From JBFMHP01 sp040752855 (GTDB lineage: Bacteria > Pseudomonadota > Gammaproteobacteria > RBG-16-57-12): a DNA stretch of 64,000 nucleotides. The DNA lies in NCBI GenBank assembly GCA_040752855.1, contig JBFMHP010000019.1:186001-250000 (forward strand), written 5' to 3'. How positions within the stretch are numbered: position 1 is the stretch's first letter; each line of letters opens with the position of its first letter. The notes beneath the pieces are model-generated. The model had not been told where the DNA came from, did not search any database, and worked only from the letters and a program-made list of their open reading frames with translations. Shown here one piece after another: positions 60,922 through 64,000 of this stretch. The position numbers and the translations under genes were made by a program.

Positions 60922-63900
60922 ATGAACGTCGAGAAAAATTGTCGCAAACACCCTACCAACACCGTCATTCCACCTGCTTCATCTCCTCTTTACGCGCTGC
61001 TGTTCGCACTTTTATGCGGACTTGCTGTTAGCAACCCCGCTTTTTCCTTCACGATAAACCTGGAGCCGCTGGTTACCGGACTGGATAACCCGGTGGTTAT
61101 CACCAACGCGGGTGATGACCGACTATTCGTCGCGGAAAAATCCGGCACCATCAGGATTATCGACAATGGCGACCTACTGCCCACGCCATACCTCGACCTC
61201 ACGAACATAGTGGGCAGCGAGTACATCGAGCAAGGCCTGTTGGGTATCGCATTCCATCCTGACTATGGCACTGCCGGCGCCGCCGGCGAAGGCCTGTTCT
61301 GGGTCAACTACACCGACAAGAACGGCGACACGGTAATTGCACGCTACTCGGTCTCGGCAAACAATCCGAACGTAGCGGACCCAGCCAGCAGCGTTGTGCT
61401 ATTCAACATTGCTCAAGTCAATGAGGATCATAACGGCGGCCACATCGAATTCGGCCCTCCGGAGGGTGCGCAACGCAAGCGTTATCTCTACATCGGCATG
61501 GGTGACGGCGGACGCAGCGCTAACGGACAGGAGGACGGCACACTCCTCGGCAAGCTATTACGCATCGATCCGAGCACCGATAGCACTCCCAATGCCCCGG
61601 GCTACACCATCCCGCCTGACAATCCGAATGCTGCGGCCGCCGCGCCCTTGGGCACCATCCTGGCAAAAGGTTTCCGCAACCCGTGGCGGTTTTCATTTGA
61701 TGCAGCAAATGGTGACCTATACATCACCGACGTGGGTCAAAAGGATTGGGAGGAAATCAACATACAAACCGCGGGGACGGTCAGTGGCAAGAACTTCGGC
61801 TGGAACATCATGGAGGGCGTCGACTGTTACAGTCCCGCCACAGGGTGCGTTGAAACGGGCCTGGAACCGCCGACCAGCGCGTATGCCCACGATAGTGGCC
61901 GATGCGCGATAATCGGGGGGCACGTTTATCGCGGACCCAAGTACCCGGGCCTGGCCGGCAATTATCTCTACGCCGATTGGTGCTCCGGAGAGCTGTTCGC
62001 GCTCAAGAAAGATTCCACTGGTGAGTGGATCAGCAATCCGGTCCATACCGTTTCCTTCAGTCCGCTGAGTTTCGGTGTCGACCGTGCGCAGGAATTGTAT
62101 CTGGCGGGAAGCGACGGAACCATCTATCAAGTCGTTGATGCAGATAGCACGGGCAACACCAACTCCTTGCCGGTAGCGCGGGATGACAGTGCGAACACCC
62201 GGAAAGGCGAAGCCGTGGTGATATCCGCGCTTGCCAACGACAGCGATCCCGACGGCGATGTGCTCACCATCGGTTCCGTGACCCAAGGCGCCCACGGCGA
62301 CGTGATGCTCAATCCTGACGGCAGCATCACCTATACACCAAACGACGATTACACCGGCAGCGACACCTTCAACTATACCGTAAGCGATGGCAACGGGGGC
62401 AGCGACACCGCAGCGGTGAGCATTCGAGTAATTGCAGTCAACTCCATCCCGGTGGCCAATGCCGACACAGTCACCGTCAAGGAAAATACAAAGATCACCA
62501 TCACCCCGCTGACAAATGACCTAGATGCCGACAACGACCCCTTGACCATCACCGACGTATCGCAGGCCACTGCCGGCACGGTATCAATGGCGGGCAACAA
62601 CGCTGTCGACTATATGCCCGCCCTAAACTACACCGGTGCCGATCAATTCACATACAGCATCGAAGACGGCAATGGCGGAACCGCCACCGCGACCGTGAGC
62701 ATCACCGTCACCGCAGTAAATAGCGCCCCGGTCGACCGCAACGACAGTGCCTCCACCTCCGAAGACAGCGCCGTTACCATCGCTGTATTGGATAACGACA
62801 ACGATCCCGACAACGACTTACTGCGTATCGGCAAGTTCACCCAGGCGGCGCACGGTAGCGTCCGTATCAATGAGGACTCATCGATCACCTACACCCCCGC
62901 CGCAAACTTCCACGGCAGCGACAGCTTCAGTTATACCGTCACCGACGGCGAACTCCTCGGAGACGGCGCCATTGTCAGCATCCAGGTATCCGCCGCTAAC
63001 GATGCCCCCACCGCGCAGAACGATGCCGCGGATACCCGATCCGACAGCACCGTCGCCATCCCCGTCCTGGCAAATGACGATGATGCCGACGGTGACTCAC
63101 TGCAGATCAGCGCAGTAACCGCCGGTGAACATGGCACAGTAACGATCGACGGCGACGCCCTGACTTATCAGCCTGCAACCGGCTTCGTGGGTACCGACCG
63201 ATTTACCTATACCATCGTCGATGGACGCGGTGGCAGCGATACCGCGGAGGTTGTAGTCCAAGTGGACCGCATCGTTATTCCTCTGTCGGTACAAGACGAC
63301 CATGCTCAAACCGACAAAAATACCCCCGTCGCCATCGCGGTACTCGACAATGACAGCTGCGCCGATGGCTGCGCACTGACCGTGCGATCCGTCACCCAGG
63401 GATTGCATGGCAATGTGGTGATCAATACCGATAACACCCTCAGCTATACTCCCGATGCCGACTTCATTGGCGAAGACAGGTTTGAATACACCATCCATGA
63501 TGACAGCGGATTGAGTGCAACAGCAGCAGTGACGGTAAATATCAGTGAGACTCACCTTAACACGCCGCCGGTAATCGATCCGATCGATGTGCCGCCCCTG
63601 TCCGAAGGCAATACGACATCGGTGCCCATCACCGCACGCGATCCAGAAGGTGACCAACTCCGGTTCAGTGCCTCTCAATTGCCCGAGTTTGCCAAACTAA
63701 TTGAGAGTGAAAGTGGTGCGGCCGAGCTGATATTCGAAGCCGGCCACCATCATGCCGGCAGCTATTCATTAACCATTACCGTTACGGACAACGGCAATCC
63801 CGCGCAATCCAGCAGCGTCACGCTCCAATTCGTCGTACGCGAAACCAATCGCGCACCGGTTGCACAGTTACCGGAAGACATGAATGTACCGACCGGCACC

Positions 63901-64000
63901 CGCGTGGTGCTTGATGCGACCGATTCATCCGACCCCGACAACGATCTGATCACCTTTCAATGGAAGTTCATCAGCTTGCCAGCCGACAGCCGGTTAAGCG
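60922..64000 (+). CDS. Large exported protein: sugar-dehydrogenase propeller plus tandem cadherin/Ig-like domains (cut by window end)
   Basis: At least 1026 residues, open at the window end. After a signal peptide (LYALLFALLCGLAVSNPAFS), residues ~45-400 are a soluble glucose dehydrogenase-type propeller: LEPLVTGLDNPVVITNAGDD, QGLLGIAFHPDYG, YIGMGDGGRSANGQEDG, LAKGFRNPWRFSFD and GGHVYRGPKYPGLAGNYLYA. Then five repeats of ~90-95 residues follow (~410-870), each with NDSDPDGDVLTIGSVTQGAHG, TYTPNDDYTGSDTFNYTVSD-like motifs (cadherin-like, VCBS-type). A cadherin-like domain starts PPVIDPIDVPPLSEG and a PKD-like one at RAPVAQLPEDMNVPTG. The start ATG was chosen as first before the signal peptide. 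It may be a surface or secreted adhesin-type enzyme. Confidence 0.87.
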   Translation, partial: MNVEKNCRKHPTNTVIPPASSPLYALLFALLCGLAVSNPAFSFTINLEPLVTGLDNPVVITNAGDDRLFVAEKSGTIRIIDNGDLLPTPYLDLTNIVGSEYIEQGLLGIAFHPDYGTAGAAGEGLFWVNYTDKNGDTVIARYSVSANNPNVADPASSVVLFNIAQVNEDHNGGHIEFGPPEGAQRKRYLYIGMGDGGRSANGQEDGTLLGKLLRIDPSTDSTPNAPGYTIPPDNPNAAAAAPLGTILAKGFRNPWRFSFDAANGDLYITDVGQKDWEEINIQTAGTVSGKNFGWNIMEGVDCYSPATGCVETGLEPPTSAYAHDSGRCAIIGGHVYRGPKYPGLAGNYLYADWCSGELFALKKDSTGEWISNPVHTVSFSPLSFGVDRAQELYLAGSDGTIYQVVDADSTGNTNSLPVARDDSANTRKGEAVVISALANDSDPDGDVLTIGSVTQGAHGDVMLNPDGSITYTPNDDYTGSDTFNYTVSDGNGGSDTAAVSIRVIAVNSIPVANADTVTVKENTKITITPLTNDLDADNDPLTITDVSQATAGTVSMAGNNAVDYMPALNYTGADQFTYSIEDGNGGTATATVSITVTAVNSAPVDRNDSASTSEDSAVTIAVLDNDNDPDNDLLRIGKFTQAAHGSVRINEDSSITYTPAANFHGSDSFSYTVTDGELLGDGAIVSIQVSAANDAPTAQNDAADTRSDSTVAIPVLANDDDADGDSLQISAVTAGEHGTVTIDGDALTYQPATGFVGTDRFTYTIVDGRGGSDTAEVVVQVDRIVIPLSVQDDHAQTDKNTPVAIAVLDNDSCADGCALTVRSVTQGLHGNVVINTDNTLSYTPDADFIGEDRFEYTIHDDSGLSATAAVTVNISETHLNTPPVIDPIDVPPLSEGNTTSVPITARDPEGDQLRFSASQLPEFAKLIESESGAAELIFEAGHHHAGSYSLTITVTDNGNPAQSSSVTLQFVVRETNRAPVAQLPEDMNVPTGTRVVLDATDSSDPDNDLITFQWKFISLPADSRLS

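Noticed and set aside
1..64000. tRNA, rRNA, phage or integrative-element genes
   Set aside because: None could be recognised by eye; no cloverleaf or integrase motif was found.

Overview
The window reads as a chromosomal segment of a gammaproteobacterium of moderately high GC. The strongest evidence is gene order: iscR-iscS-iscU-iscA-hscB-hscA-fdx-iscX-ndk-rlmN-pilW-rodZ-ispG-hisS-yfgM-bamB-der on the minus strand, and dnaQ/rnhA/methyltransferase facing gloB-mltD. Genus cannot be fixed from sequence alone. PilU, PilW, NhaD and cytochrome P460 suggest a free-living, possibly chemolithotrophic or halotolerant bacterium; that is inference.

Region 1 (1-9.9 kb, minus strand) is a type I secretion/RTX locus. 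In transcription order it holds a split HlyB-type ABC exporter, a HlyD-type adaptor, a small coiled-coil protein, an EpsA-like LuxR regulator, and an array of overlapping paralogous genes that runs by ATGA overlaps into a large RTX protein cut by the window start. Each of the three full-length paralogs begins with the same ~50 residues as the RTX protein. A fourth, 5'-truncated copy carries a frameshift in a G8 tract. This array is the most unusual feature of the window.

Region 2 (9.9-13.0 kb) holds a lone GspE/PilB-type ATPase with a long N-terminal extension, bracketed by palindromic MITE/REP-like elements.

Region 3 (13.0-29.8 kb, minus strand) is the housekeeping supercluster: iron-sulfur assembly (with an extra cysteine desulfurase between iscR and iscS), Ndk, RlmN, PilW, RodZ, IspG, HisS, YfgM, BamB (apparently without a lipobox) and Der, with CysE upstream. 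A promoter with an overlapping IscR-like half-site precedes iscR.

Region 4 (29.8-43.1 kb) holds trmJ and suhB (divergent), a possible small ORF, pilU, a rhodanese, mutS, REP repeats, fdxA, nhaD, then dnaQ-rnhA-yafS-like facing gloB-mltD.

Region 5 (43.1-64 kb) is accessory in character: small membrane and secreted proteins, an Omp85-type barrel, a TPR protein, DUF1428, cytochrome P460, an antitoxin-like DUF2384 protein without a visible toxin, GYD and PfpI-like proteins, a c-type cytochrome, PhhB, DUF2845, a SagB-type oxidoreductase, an SDR, two sugar-dehydrogenase-type beta-propellers, dodecin, a bactofilin-like membrane protein and a thiamine-binding protein. It also contains gene remnants (dinB tail, DUF72). 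It ends in a large secreted protein joining a sugar-dehydrogenase propeller to tandem cadherin/Ig-like domains, cut by the window end. I saw no tRNA, rRNA, CRISPR array, transposase or integrase gene.
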